A stretch of 64,000 bases of DNA from CAWJMN01 sp963844055 (GTDB taxonomy: Bacteria; Planctomycetota; Planctomycetia; Pirellulales; Pirellulaceae): positions 1,054,001 to 1,118,000 of the forward strand of contig CAWJMN010000002.1 in assembly GCA_963844055.1 (NCBI GenBank). Direction: 5' to 3'. A program made the translations under genes and the position numbers. The notes beneath the pieces were generated by a model. The model saw only the letters and a program-made list of their open reading frames with translations. It searched no databases and was not told the DNA's origin. This document shows positions 24,089 through 34,100 of the stretch, one piece after another. Numbering within the stretch: the first letter of the stretch is position 1; every line of letters starts with the position of its first letter.

Positions 24089-25275
24089 TAGATAATTCCA
24101 GGCTGCGAGACGTTGATGCCCTTGAGCGCCATCTTCAGCGCATCGGGGTTAGGTGCAACTTCAAAAGCGGTGGGTCGGTCAATCAACTGGTCATCGATGA
24201 GCTTCTTCAAGCTCATGGTGAAATCTTGCATACCGTCGGCAGCACCAATGCGGATCGCATCAGGCAGCTTGCTGTCGGTTCCTTCCAGCACGATCTTCTT
24301 GATCATCGCGGTGAAGAGCATGATTTCGCACGTTGGCACGCGCGGCACGCCGGGCCGAATCGACTTCAATAGTTTCTGTGCGACGATTCCCTTCATGTTG
24401 AACGCGATGGCCGAACGAATGGCCTTGTGCATCGCTTCAGGGAACAAGTCCAAAATACGACCGATGGTCGAAGGTGCGCTAGAAGCGTGGATCGTACCGA
24501 ACACCAAGTGTCCCGTTTCGGCAGCATGGATAGCAGTGAGGAACGTTTCTTCATCACGCATTTCGCCCACGAGCATGATATCGGGATCTTCGCGGACCGC
24601 GTGTTTCATGCCGATCTTGAAGTCCTTCACATCGAAGCCCACTTCACGCTGATTGATCAGCGCCTTGTCTTCGGTAAAAACGAATTCAATCGGGTCTTCC
24701 AGCGTCAGGATGTGAACACGCTCACGCTTGTTGATGTAGTCAAGCATCGACGCGATCGTCGTACTTTTGCCAGAGCCCGTCACGCCTGCCAGCAGCACCA
24801 TCCCTTGATCAAAGTGACAGAGCGACTCAATCGACGGTGGCAAAAACAGACCGTTGAAATCGGGGATCTTGTTATTCACGCGACGCGCAACCAAACCCAT
24901 GCTGCCGTTTTGTTGCAGCAAGTTCACGCGGAAACGCCACACGGTCCCTTCAACATCGCACGTGTACGAAAAGTCCGCACCACCTTCATCATCAAAGATG
25001 CGGCGGTTACGGTCATTCATCATCGGCACCAGCAACTGGGCCATTTCCAATTGGTCAATCGGACCACGGCTGAGGGGCCGCAACTCATTGCGGATACGCA
25101 CCATCGGTGGACGCCCCACCTTCATGTGCAAGTCGCTTCCTTCCAGTTTGACCAGCGCGCGGAAGTACTTATCCACTTCCAGGTCCACCTTCTGGACCGC
25201 CATCTTTTTGATGATGTCTTCTGCGCTAGGCACAGGTGCAGCAACTGCTGGAGTTGGCGAGGGTGAATGCGACAT
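24088..25275 (-). CDS. pilT: PilT-like ATPase (type IV pilus retraction / twitching family)
   Basis: This protein has 395 residues from the ATG at 25275, with GGAGG nine bases upstream; a TTG five codons earlier is less likely. After a proline-rich start, LVKLEGSDLHMKVGRPP is the PilT N-domain. The Walker A is intact (LAGVTGSGKSTTIASM), and so are the Asp box TLEDPIEFVF, the Walker B region PDIMLVGEMRDEETFLTAIHAAETGHLVFGTIHA and the His box. The GGIVA-AQKLL end reads KGIVAQKLLKSIRPG. It is a hexameric motor ATPase of the retraction type. No pilin or PilC gene is nearby, but the following gene encodes its degenerate cousin, which may be its partner at the membrane. Confidence 0.92.
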   Translation of the reverse strand: MSHSPSPTPAVAAPVPSAEDIIKKMAVQKVDLEVDKYFRALVKLEGSDLHMKVGRPPMVRIRNELRPLSRGPIDQLEMAQLLVPMMNDRNRRIFDDEGGADFSYTCDVEGTVWRFRVNLLQQNGSMGLVARRVNNKIPDFNGLFLPPSIESLCHFDQGMVLLAGVTGSGKSTTIASMLDYINKRERVHILTLEDPIEFVFTEDKALINQREVGFDVKDFKIGMKHAVREDPDIMLVGEMRDEETFLTAIHAAETGHLVFGTIHASSAPSTIGRILDLFPEAMHKAIRSAIAFNMKGIVAQKLLKSIRPGVPRVPTCEIMLFTAMIKKIVLEGTDSKLPDAIRIGAADGMQDFTMSLKKLIDDQLIDRPTAFEVAPNPDALKMALKGINVSQPGII

Positions 25276-25645
25276 AGGGATAACCTCCAATGCGACGAAT
25301 ACGTTCCTACAAACCGACCGACAGAAGCAAGGACGAAAGTCCTAGTCCCCCCCGACTTAGCCGCTCGAGCGATTTTGCAAAGCCATCGGCCGCAGTGGCG
25401 GACACAGGCCCCACGCCCCGCAGGTAGAGAGACAAACCTTCACTCTAAGCAGACCCGCAGCGGCGGTCAACGGACAGGGAGGGGGAGCCCAAAAAACAGG
25501 AAAGATCGCCCCCTTTTTTCCGAATTAACGGCCGTCGGTACAAACGGCAAAACCGCGCCGGCCCTCACTTTCCCCCTGGGGACGATCCCAGTGTGCCCTG
25601 GCGGCGGCGAAAAGCCTGCCACGCCGAGGCTTAACCTGTTGGAGC
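25276..25645. other. Intergenic region before pilT
   Basis: This is the 5' side of pilT and the 3' side of the SHD1-WD40 gene, both on the minus strand. It holds the terminator of the latter (25608-25632). I see no clear promoter boxes or small gene in the remainder. Confidence 0.4.
25608..25632 (-). terminator. Terminator of the SHD1-WD40 gene
   Basis: Read on the minus strand, AAGCCT (plus 25627-25632) and AGGCTT (plus 25612-25617) form a six-pair stem with a nine-base loop. A TTTTC tail follows. It starts 14 bases after the stop codon. Confidence 0.6.
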
Positions 25646-27040
25646 CTATTCGGGCTCATCCTCCGCCGGGAGGACCGGTTTCTGCTCGGGGACGTAGCGA
25701 TAGATCTTCGCTTCTCGATATTCCACGGTGGCCAAATGCTTGCTGTCGGGAGAGAAAGCCATTCCCTGGATCGATGAATCGGAAAACGACTGAACCTTGC
25801 GACCGTTACGCCAGTCCCACAGATCGATCGTGGAGGAATTCGCTACGGCCAGCGTCTTTCCATCCTTCGAGAAGATCGGCGGGAATCGGCCAAACGAGAA
25901 CTTGGTCGAAAGGGGGAAGGGGTTGCCAGTGCGGACCTCAATAATGGCCAGGGTTTCATAATCCTTAGCAGCCATGTAGGTTCCCGAAGGAGAGATCGAA
26001 ACCTTGACGTCTGAATAGGACTTGGAGATCGTCATCGCCTTCACAAATCGCTTTTGGGGCAGGTCGTAAAGCCCGGCCACCTTTCCATCGCTGGCAATGG
26101 CTCGCGCCCCATCTTCCGAAATCCAAGAGCAGCTGACCTCATCTTTGAAGCCCGTGAAAGCTTTGACTTCTTCGCCGTCGGCGATGCGCCACAGGCGGAA
26201 GGTTTTGTCGTCGCCGCCCGATACGCCAAACTTACCGTCGGGCGTGATAGAAACGGTGTTCACCTTGCCATCGTGCCCGAGGAAACGAGCCGCCACAGTA
26301 AGCTGGCCACTCGCCGAAACGCGATAGATATTGACGCTTCCCTTTTCGGTCGCCGCGATCAATCGCTTGCCATCGGGAGTGAATGCCATCGCACTGACAT
26401 TATCGGAGTAGTTCCGCTCGCCAAACTGGTGCGTCGAAAGGATCTTGCCATGGTTGATGTCGTAAAGCGCCACCGATTCGCCCCCGCCACCAACCGCCAG
26501 CCAGCCTCCATTGGGCGAAAACACGACGCTGGTATACGAGGCCGAATTCCGTTCATCGGGAGTAAGCGTGCGAACGATGCCCACAAACGTTGGATCGGAA
26601 TAGGTGATCTTGGCAAATTTCGGCGCACTTGTATCGGCAGCGGCTGGCTCTTCCGAAGTTGTTTTGGTGGTTGCCCCTTCTGCAGGCATGGAAGGAGACT
26701 TGGTTGTCGTCTTGGTCGACTTGCCACCGGAAATGATTTCGGGCGGTGGCAAACCTTCTACCGAGCCAAACGCATCGTCGTCATCGGAATGCGCTGCTGT
26801 CGGCTTGCTTCCCATCTTCAGAAAGTCTTGGTCTGCTTGGCTGAGCTTGGCGACGGGGATCGTTACCAGCTTTCCATCGGGCTTGCGCAGAACGGCCTTC
26901 TCGTCTTTGATCTCAACAAGCTCGGCTTCGATCTTGAAGGAGCCTGACGTCCATTCTCTAGCCTGGACGTACGGGCGCACGAGCAGAAGTGCCCCTGTCA
27001 AAACGATCCCATGAAAGAACCGAACATGCCACGACTTCAT
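25646..27040 (-). CDS. SHD1 domain and WD40-repeat protein, exported
   Basis: This protein has 464 residues from the ATG at 27040, where a signal sequence begins (WHVRFFHGIVLTGALLLVRP). Residues 28-75 (REWTSGSFKIEAELVEI onwards) form an SHD1 domain, common in planctomycete exported proteins. A linker rich in Ser, Thr and Pro follows. From about residue 145 there are WD40 / beta-propeller repeats: VFSPNGGWLAVGGGG, AFTPDGKRLIAATEKG, ITPDGKFGVSGGDDKTFRLW, FSKDGKTLAVANSSTIDLWDW and AFSPDSKHLATVEY. It is probably a protein-interaction or binding scaffold outside the cytoplasmic membrane. No catalytic motif is seen. No strong ribosome-binding site is visible at this ATG. Confidence 0.85.
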   Translation of the reverse strand: MKSWHVRFFHGIVLTGALLLVRPYVQAREWTSGSFKIEAELVEIKDEKAVLRKPDGKLVTIPVAKLSQADQDFLKMGSKPTAAHSDDDDAFGSVEGLPPPEIISGGKSTKTTTKSPSMPAEGATTKTTSEEPAAADTSAPKFAKITYSDPTFVGIVRTLTPDERNSASYTSVVFSPNGGWLAVGGGGESVALYDINHGKILSTHQFGERNYSDNVSAMAFTPDGKRLIAATEKGSVNIYRVSASGQLTVAARFLGHDGKVNTVSITPDGKFGVSGGDDKTFRLWRIADGEEVKAFTGFKDEVSCSWISEDGARAIASDGKVAGLYDLPQKRFVKAMTISKSYSDVKVSISPSGTYMAAKDYETLAIIEVRTGNPFPLSTKFSFGRFPPIFSKDGKTLAVANSSTIDLWDWRNGRKVQSFSDSSIQGMAFSPDSKHLATVEYREAKIYRYVPEQKPVLPAEDEPE

Positions 27041-27662
27041 GATGAACCAATCCCACTGCGAACAGCTTCGATCAACCGCCGTAAACCGACGCCATGCTGT
27101 GACTTTGCACAGAACAAGCCCGAACGGGAAGTGCAAAAGCACACCGCTATTGTGGGGAGGCCTGCCCTGAAAGTCAATTCCGTTTTTCTGCCCGTTGGCG
27201 GCAGGCATTTTAGAGGCTTTTTGCCACATCGGCCCTTCGACTAAAGCCCTAGGGGCCAAAATCCAAGCCCATCTCAACTTTCCTCTGTTCGCTATCCGGG
27301 AGGCTTGTTTTGCTTCGAACTTCAGATCGCAGAGTACGCCCCTATTTCGACAGAGAGGTCTGTCGCTTCCTAGGATCGGTAACATTTTCAAATTCAATGT
27401 GCCAGATACGACTACCTCATCCACTGCCCCACTTACTTTTATTTCCATTTACTAAATTCGGCGCGTACTTGGGTGTTGCGAAGTTAAGCTCTCGACAATT
27501 CTCCGCAAAGACTGTGATGAAGCCCCACCAAACCCACCACTTTCGCAAGATCTTCCTCAAAGCGTGCGCTAAATCTTGACACTACGCCCTAGATTGACGC
27601 CAACGTTCGCCGGGCAGATGTCGCCCGCAACCATGACCGTATCTCAAGGGAGTTGATGCATT
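27041..27662. other. Intergenic region between divergent genes
   Basis: Over 600 bases separate the SHD1-WD40 gene and the RTX/PhoX gene. Base composition falls towards AT in the second half. Short frames here lack ribosome-binding sites and protein character. I see no hairpin or repeat worth naming. Confidence 0.4.
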
Positions 27663-29465
27663 ATGAAACTGTCAAACCGCAAGAACGCGAAAGTCCGCAG
27701 CTTCAAAACCAAGTTCGTTCCTCAAATGGAAAGGCTAGAGCGTCGCGAAGTGTTTAGCGGTACGCCCTACTTGCTGCCAACGGCCAGTGGTGTTGAGTTT
27801 GAACCAATCCTCACCACAGGTGATTCAGTCGGCGCATACACGATGGCCGGCACTCCCGATGGCCTTGGCGCATTTGACAATGGTGATGGTACTTTTACGC
27901 TGCTGATGAATCATGAGTTTAGCGTAGGATCGAGCACTGCACACACTCACAATGCTTCGGCCACAACTCCATCCGGTTCGTTCATTGACCGACTCGTCAT
28001 CAGTAAGTCTGACCTGTCCGTCCTGAGTGGTGGCGATCAAATCCAAACCGTGCTAAACGGAAGCACTTTCACGCCGCTAACCGGCAATGCATTGAACTTC
28101 AATCGTTTTTGCTCGGCCGACCTGCCCGAAGTCAGCGCGTTTTACAATTCTGCAAGCGGCCTCGGCACACAAGCTCGCATCTACTTGACTGGTGAAGAGA
28201 CCACTGGCGGTCGCGCCACAGCCAGCATTGTTAGTGGTTCGGGTAACGGTATCACTTATACGTTGCCAAAATTTGGCGGGGCTGCATGGGAAAACCTGCT
28301 TGCCAATCCAGGCACAGGCGACACCACCCTGGTTATGGCGAATGCAGACGGTGCACCCAACAATGTCTATGCCTACATCGGCACCAAACAAGCCACAGGC
28401 AACGACATCGAGAAGGCCGGCCTAACGAATGGGGCCATCTATTCGATTAAGGACAACGGCAACGGAACGTTTAGCCTAGTGACACCTGGTGCAGGCACTC
28501 AGTTTGCCCGCCCCGAAGATGGCGCTTGGGACCCGAACAACCCAAGCGACTACTACTTTGTCACTACGGCCAGCATTAGCGGTAACAGCCAACTCTTCCG
28601 CTTGCGATACAACGATATTAACAACCCCTTAGCCGGTGGTTCGATTGAAGTCCTCATCAATGGCCAAGGCGTGGCAAAGATGTTTGACAATATCACGATG
28701 GATAAGCAAGGCCGAATCATTCTGCAAGAAGATGTTGGGAACCAACCTCGTCTGGGTAAAGTGTGGATGTACGACACCACTTCCGGTGCGCTAATTGAAC
28801 TTGCTCAACATGACCCCGCCTTGTTCACAGGTCCCTACGTACCTGGGAGCAATAGCCTGCCAACACAGGATGAAGAATCCTCTGGCGTCATCGATATGTC
28901 CGACATCCTTGGCGAAGGGACGTATTTGCTCGATGTTCAAGCTCACTTCCCCAATGCCAACCCCGCTTTGGTTGAGGGAGGCCAACTACTGTTAATGAAG
29001 ACCGGCGCAATTGCTGGGCTGGGATACAATGCGGCCAGCATCACCCCTGCAACAACCGCACCAACGGCTCTGGTCGTACTTGGTACTTCCAAGAACGATC
29101 ATATCGAGATCGAACGCGAAGGAAGCGGTTTCGAAGTGGAGGTAGGTGAGCAAGAGTGGGTGTTTACCGCTTCCATCGATCACATCTTTGCGGTTGGCTA
29201 TTCAGGCAACGATCATATCGAAATTGAAGAGATTGCAATTGCAGCTTCCCTTTTTGGTGGTGCTGGCAATGACAAGCTCACCGGCGGTGATGGTAACGAC
29301 TACATCGACGGCGGTGCTGGCAATGACAACATCGACGGCGGCAAGGGGGCTGATGCCCTGCGTGGTGGAACCGGAAACGATGAATTCGTCATCGGCTTGG
29401 ACGATGGTGACACCGTCCTTGACCTTGGCAATGGGAATGATAACGTCAAGAGCAAGAAGAAGTAA
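27663..29465 (+). CDS. PhoX-like (DUF839) phosphatase with C-terminal RTX repeats
   Basis: The 600-residue protein starts with AAGGGAG about ten bases before the ATG. The N-terminus has RSFKTKFVPQMERLERREVF, the LExR-type motif that planctomycetes use on exported or surface proteins. Residues about 40-450 resemble the PhoX-like DUF839 fold: LLMNHEFSVGSS, YLTGEETTGG, RPEDGAWDPNNPSDYYFVTT, RIILQEDVGNQPR and EESSGVIDMSDIL. Residues about 475-590 hold calcium-binding RTX nonapeptides (GGAGNDKLTGGDGNDYIDGG and copies, then GGTGNDEF). It may be a secreted calcium-dependent phosphatase or lyase-like surface protein; the substrate is inferred only from the family. The divergent gene gives no context. 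Confidence 0.87.
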   Translation: MKLSNRKNAKVRSFKTKFVPQMERLERREVFSGTPYLLPTASGVEFEPILTTGDSVGAYTMAGTPDGLGAFDNGDGTFTLLMNHEFSVGSSTAHTHNASATTPSGSFIDRLVISKSDLSVLSGGDQIQTVLNGSTFTPLTGNALNFNRFCSADLPEVSAFYNSASGLGTQARIYLTGEETTGGRATASIVSGSGNGITYTLPKFGGAAWENLLANPGTGDTTLVMANADGAPNNVYAYIGTKQATGNDIEKAGLTNGAIYSIKDNGNGTFSLVTPGAGTQFARPEDGAWDPNNPSDYYFVTTASISGNSQLFRLRYNDINNPLAGGSIEVLINGQGVAKMFDNITMDKQGRIILQEDVGNQPRLGKVWMYDTTSGALIELAQHDPALFTGPYVPGSNSLPTQDEESSGVIDMSDILGEGTYLLDVQAHFPNANPALVEGGQLLLMKTGAIAGLGYNAASITPATTAPTALVVLGTSKNDHIEIEREGSGFEVEVGEQEWVFTASIDHIFAVGYSGNDHIEIEEIAIAASLFGGAGNDKLTGGDGNDYIDGGAGNDNIDGGKGADALRGGTGNDEFVIGLDDGDTVLDLGNGNDNVKSKKK

Positions 29466-29521
29466 TTGCCAAACGCTACCTGGCCGTGTTACAGCGGCCG
29501 CTACAGCTTAAATCCAATTCG

Positions 29522-29551
29522 CGGGTTTGACGAGCATTTTCGTCAAACCCG
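29522..29551. terminator. Strong hairpin between convergent genes
   Basis: CGGGTTTGACG (29522-29532) and CGTCAAACCCG (29541-29551) form a perfect 11-bp stem with an eight-base loop. It sits between the stops of the RTX and DUF1501 genes and can serve both strands. Confidence 0.8.
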
Positions 29552-29563
29552 TTCTATTGGCGT

Positions 29564-31048
29564 TTAGCTCAAGATCTCCTGCAAGACGCGGCCTTCATCG
29601 GTGGGGCCTATTAGCCGCTGGTTCAGCCCTTGGTAGGGATAGCTAAACCGCTTGGCGTCGATCCCCAGCTGATGCAAAATCGTCGCTTGCAAGTCGCGAA
29701 TGCCGACTTTCTTTTCTGCGACGAAGTAGCCAATCTCATCCGTTTCGCCGTACGTCATGCCTGGCTTGATACCACCGCCGGCCATCCAGATCGAGAAGCA
29801 GTGCGGATGGTGATCGCGGCCCAGGAACTTCGAACCGCCACGCTCTTCATTCAAAGCCGTACGGCCGAACTCGCCTCCCCAAACCACAAGCGTATCTTTG
29901 AGCATGTCGCGCTGCTCTAGGTCTTTCAGCAAAGCGGCAATCGGCTTGTCCACTTGCTTGCACTTGTTCGGCAGGCCGGTCACAAGATCGTTGTCAGCAG
30001 CGGTCCCGTGCATGTCCCAGCCCCAATCGTAGAGCTGAACGTAGCGAACCCCCTGCTCTGCCAAACGTCGCGCAAGCAAGCAGTTGTTGGCGAACGAAGC
30101 TTGACCAGGAACGGCATTGTAAGCTTCGAGCGTTTCTTTAGACTCCTTTGATATGTCCATGACTTCGGGCACGGCAATCTGCATCCGGTAGGCCAGTTCG
30201 TACTGGCTGATCCGTGTGACCGTTTCTGGATCGCCAAACTCAGCCAGTTCTAACTCGTTGAGTTTCTTCAGGGCGTCCAAACTGCGGCGGCGAACTTCAC
30301 GATCCATTCCGCTGGGGTTGGATGCATACAAAATCGGCGCACCGATGCTGCGGCACTGCACCCCTTGATAGACCGAGGGCAAAAAGCCCGTGCTCCACAA
30401 GCCTTTGCCGCCAGTCGGATCGGTTCCGCCCGAAATCAGCACCACAAAGCCAGGTAGATCTTGGTTTTCGCTCCCCAGGCCATAGGTAATCCATGAGCCC
30501 ATCGCGGCTCCACCACTGCGCGGCGTGCCAGTATACAAAAAGAGCTCGGCCGGAGCGTGATTGAACTGGTCGGTGTGCATCGACTTGATCACGCAGAGCT
30601 TGTCGACCTGCTTGCCAATTTCTGGCAGCAGTTCGCTTACTTCGATGCCCGATTCTCCCTGCTTGATGAACTTGTGCGGGGTTCCCAGCATCTTGGGACG
30701 ACGCGCATTGAGATCGATGAACGGCAAACGCTCCTTTTTCAGGATCGCCAACAGCTCATCGGGACAGGGCTGTAAGTTGTGCTTTACCAGTTCGGGCTTG
30801 TAATCCCAAAGGTCATGCTGTGGCGGCGCACCTGACATGTGCAGGTAAATGACTCGCTTGGCCTTGGCAGGAAGCGGTGGCGCCTTGGGGGCCAGTGGGT
30901 TCACAACGCCGCCGGCAGGTCCTTCGGGCGTGGCAGCAAGTGCTTGTCCCGCCAATTGGCCAAAGGCCAAGGCACCCAGGCCCATGTTGCACTTTTGCAG
31001 GAACTGGCGACGGGTTTCATGCCGAATGGCTTGGTAGTAAGGATGCAT
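29564..31048 (-). CDS. DUF1501 family protein, Tat-exported
   Basis: This protein has 494 residues from the ATG at 31048; a TTG four codons earlier is possible. The N-terminus TRRQFLQKCNMGLGALAFG is a Tat-like signal. DUF1501 proteins belong to the alkaline phosphatase / sulfatase-like fold and are abundant in planctomycetes. Typical stretches are KAKRVIYLHMSGAPPQHDLW, MHTDQFNHAPAELFLYTG, GTPRSGGAAMGSWITYGLG, YDWGWDMHGTAADNDL, VVWGGEFGRTALNEERGG and GRDHHPHCFSIWMAGGGIKPG. The histidines and aspartates in these probably bind metal. The gene follows the PSD1-cytochrome gene by 70 bases on the same strand, the usual pairing in this phylum. The biochemical role is not established. Confidence 0.93.
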   Translation of the reverse strand: MHPYYQAIRHETRRQFLQKCNMGLGALAFGQLAGQALAATPEGPAGGVVNPLAPKAPPLPAKAKRVIYLHMSGAPPQHDLWDYKPELVKHNLQPCPDELLAILKKERLPFIDLNARRPKMLGTPHKFIKQGESGIEVSELLPEIGKQVDKLCVIKSMHTDQFNHAPAELFLYTGTPRSGGAAMGSWITYGLGSENQDLPGFVVLISGGTDPTGGKGLWSTGFLPSVYQGVQCRSIGAPILYASNPSGMDREVRRRSLDALKKLNELELAEFGDPETVTRISQYELAYRMQIAVPEVMDISKESKETLEAYNAVPGQASFANNCLLARRLAEQGVRYVQLYDWGWDMHGTAADNDLVTGLPNKCKQVDKPIAALLKDLEQRDMLKDTLVVWGGEFGRTALNEERGGSKFLGRDHHPHCFSIWMAGGGIKPGMTYGETDEIGYFVAEKKVGIRDLQATILHQLGIDAKRFSYPYQGLNQRLIGPTDEGRVLQEILS

Positions 31049-31118
31049 ATCGATTTCCAATCCTCTTCACAACTCAAAACAAACCCAGTAGGACCTCACG
31101 CAGCACGCCTTCGTGCCA

Positions 31119-34100
31119 CTAACCCTTCATCAGCACACCATCCATATTAAGCAGGATGTTGGAGACCACCGTCCAGGCCGCGGCTTCCACTTCGTTCATT
31201 CCCTCGGGAAGTGCACCAGCGAACTCGGTTGCCATCTTCTTCGCGGCAGCAGGATCGGCCTTGTAGTGTCCCTTTTCTGATTCAAGCAAACCGACGACAG
31301 TTTCAATCTGTTGTGGTGTCGCAGGTCGAGACAGGCAAAGTGACAACGCAAAAGCAGCTTGCGACTTTGCGTCGGCTCCCCCTTCTTTCAAAATCCGACG
31401 AGCCAGCCCTTGGGCCGCCTCGACATAGACGGGGTCGTTCATCGTGACAAACGCCTGCAGGGGGGTGTTCGTGCGAATGCGTCTCATCGAGCAAATCTCG
31501 CGACTTGGCGCATCAAACGTTGTCATCGATGGATACGGGATCGTCCGCCGCCAAAAGACGTAAACCCCACGGCGATATTTATCTTCACCAGGGCTGGTGG
31601 ACCAGGTGCGTTCACCATTGAAAGCGGCTTGCCACAATCCATCGGGTTGTGGAGGAAAGACGCTAGGGCCGTACATCTTTTTGCTGAGCAGTCCCGCCAG
31701 CGACAACGCCTGATCTCGCACCATCTCGGCTTCCAAGCGGAAACGTGGTCCGCGAGAAAGGAGTCGATTGCGTGGATCTTTTTCGAGCGATTCCGGCGTG
31801 ACGTGCGACGATTGCATGTACGTCTTGGAAAGCATTAAGGTCTTTAGCATCCCCTTCATGTCCCAACCTTTATCCATGAATTCGACGGCCATCCAGTCGA
31901 GCAGTTCAGGATGCGTGGGAAGCTCTCCCTGGATACCAAAGTCCTCTTCGGTTTCGACGATCCCCACACCAAACAACTGCGACCACAGGCGATTGACCGC
32001 AACTCGCGACGTGAGTGGGTTATCACGACTGACAATCCAGCGTGCCATGCCCAGACGATTGGCCGCTTCTCCCTTGGGAAGTGCATGCAAGGCGGCGGGT
32101 AAGGCGGGCTCTACTACCTCTCCCTTGGAGAGGAAGTTTCCCTTGATCATGATCGCGGTCGTGCGTCGCTTGCCTTCTTCCAGTTCCAACATCACGGGCA
32201 CATTGGGAACAGGAGGACGGCTCTTTTCGGCTTGTGCGATCTGCTCACGAATGGGCTGCAACGCAGGAGCGACGCCACGATAGTAGTCCGCCAGCTTTTC
32301 CATTTGTTCGGGAGTACGATTGGCAACTGGCACATCCACAAGGGCAAGGATGTCGGCCGGGACCAAAGCCCGAGTCCGCATCGCAGGATTGTCGCTGATC
32401 GACACGCGAAACCGCCCCAGTAAATGGCTGGCCATCTTGAAGTTCTGTGTCAGCGTGAGCGATAGTCGCGTGTTAGCAGCCACCTTTACTGGCGTGCTGG
32501 GCAAAAAGACCGCTTCATGGTTCTTGCCCAAACTGCCCCCCACGGCCCAGCCGGTGTCGGTCAAACTTCCCTTGCCGATCGCGCTAGCGACGTCAAAGCT
32601 GGGCTGTGAATAGTCGGCCGATGCAGTGGTAAGCGCTACCGAGACAACGCCCGTCGGTGAAAAAGTGCTGCTAGGCTTAGGAACTTCTGGAGGAGACTCT
32701 TGCCATAGTGGCTTACGATTTTCATCCAGCAGCAGCAAACGGAACCCGGCAATGCGAGCTTCGGTGCCACCATCGGTCCGATTCCAAATGACAACGCGAT
32801 CGATTGGCTGAGCCGAGCCCAGGTCTACTTCCCACCAAGGATTCGATTCTGCCTTGGTATGGATCGTCGACTTGGCGGCAAAGTATTCGCCACTGGTGTT
32901 ACCATCGATGGCCAATTCTGGCGGCCCTTCGTAGTCCACACTGGACTGGGTGGCCTTCCCTTTGCGTGCAATGTTCTCTTCACCCACAAATACCTGCGCT
33001 TCGGCAAAGTGCAGGTACTTATTGTCACCCGGCATCTCTACCCGCAGGAAGCGAGCCATGGGTTTGCTGGTTTTGGCATTGGCATCTTCGGCCGTAATGC
33101 CGATTCGGCTGAGGACAAAGTTGCCATTGGAGCTTCGACCGGGACCTTGCCCAGGCAATGTGGGGTCGGCAAGTGCTTCCAGGCGAAACGCGGTGATCTC
33201 TGCCAAGTTCGTAACGCCCGACAACGTATAAACATCGGTATCCGCCAACTTGCCTTGGGCAAGACGCGAACCATCAGGCTGAGAAACGAGCTCCGCCCCC
33301 GATGCAGCTTCGGCCTTATCCAAAGCAAGCGTTTGCCAAGTGCTGACACCTGCTAACGACTTTTCCCATTCGGACTGGGCTGCCACCAGCTCGGGCGTGC
33401 TGGTTTGCAATTGCTTTTGCAAGCCTGCGATCTTCTCGTTGATCTTTTTGACCGCTTCTTGATATTCCGAAGAAGGGACATCCATCAGAGGAAACTCATC
33501 CCCCTTGTCGCTGTCCGCCGTCTGATTGAACATCGCATAGAATTGGTAGTATTCTTTCTGCGTGATCGGATCGTATTTATGCGAGTGACACTTGGCACAG
33601 CCAATCGTCACCCCCATCCAAACCTGCATTGTCGTATCAACACGATCCTTCACTGCCACCACACGGAACTCTTCATCATCGGTTCCTCCTTCGGTGTTCG
33701 TCATCGTGTTGCGATGAAATGCCGTGGCAACTTTTTGGTCAACCGTTGCATTAGGCAGCAAGTCTCCCGCAAGCTGTTCAATGGTGAACTGGTCGTAAGG
33801 CAGATTGTTGTTGAACGCCTTGATTACCCAGTCACGATACGGCCAAATATTGGGGCGAAGCGGATCGCTTCCATAACCGCGTGAATCGGCATACCGCGCT
33901 TGATCCAGCCAAACGCGAGCCCAGCGCTCGCCATAAGCAGGATCAGCCAAAAAGCGGTCCAGCAGCTTCTCATACGCTTTGGGGTCAGAGTCATTTACAA
34001 ACTGCGTCACCTCGGCCGGCGTTGGTGGCAGGCCGCGCAGGTCTAAACTGGCGCGACGAATGAGCGCGTACTTGTCCGCTATCGGGCCGGGCTTAATGCC

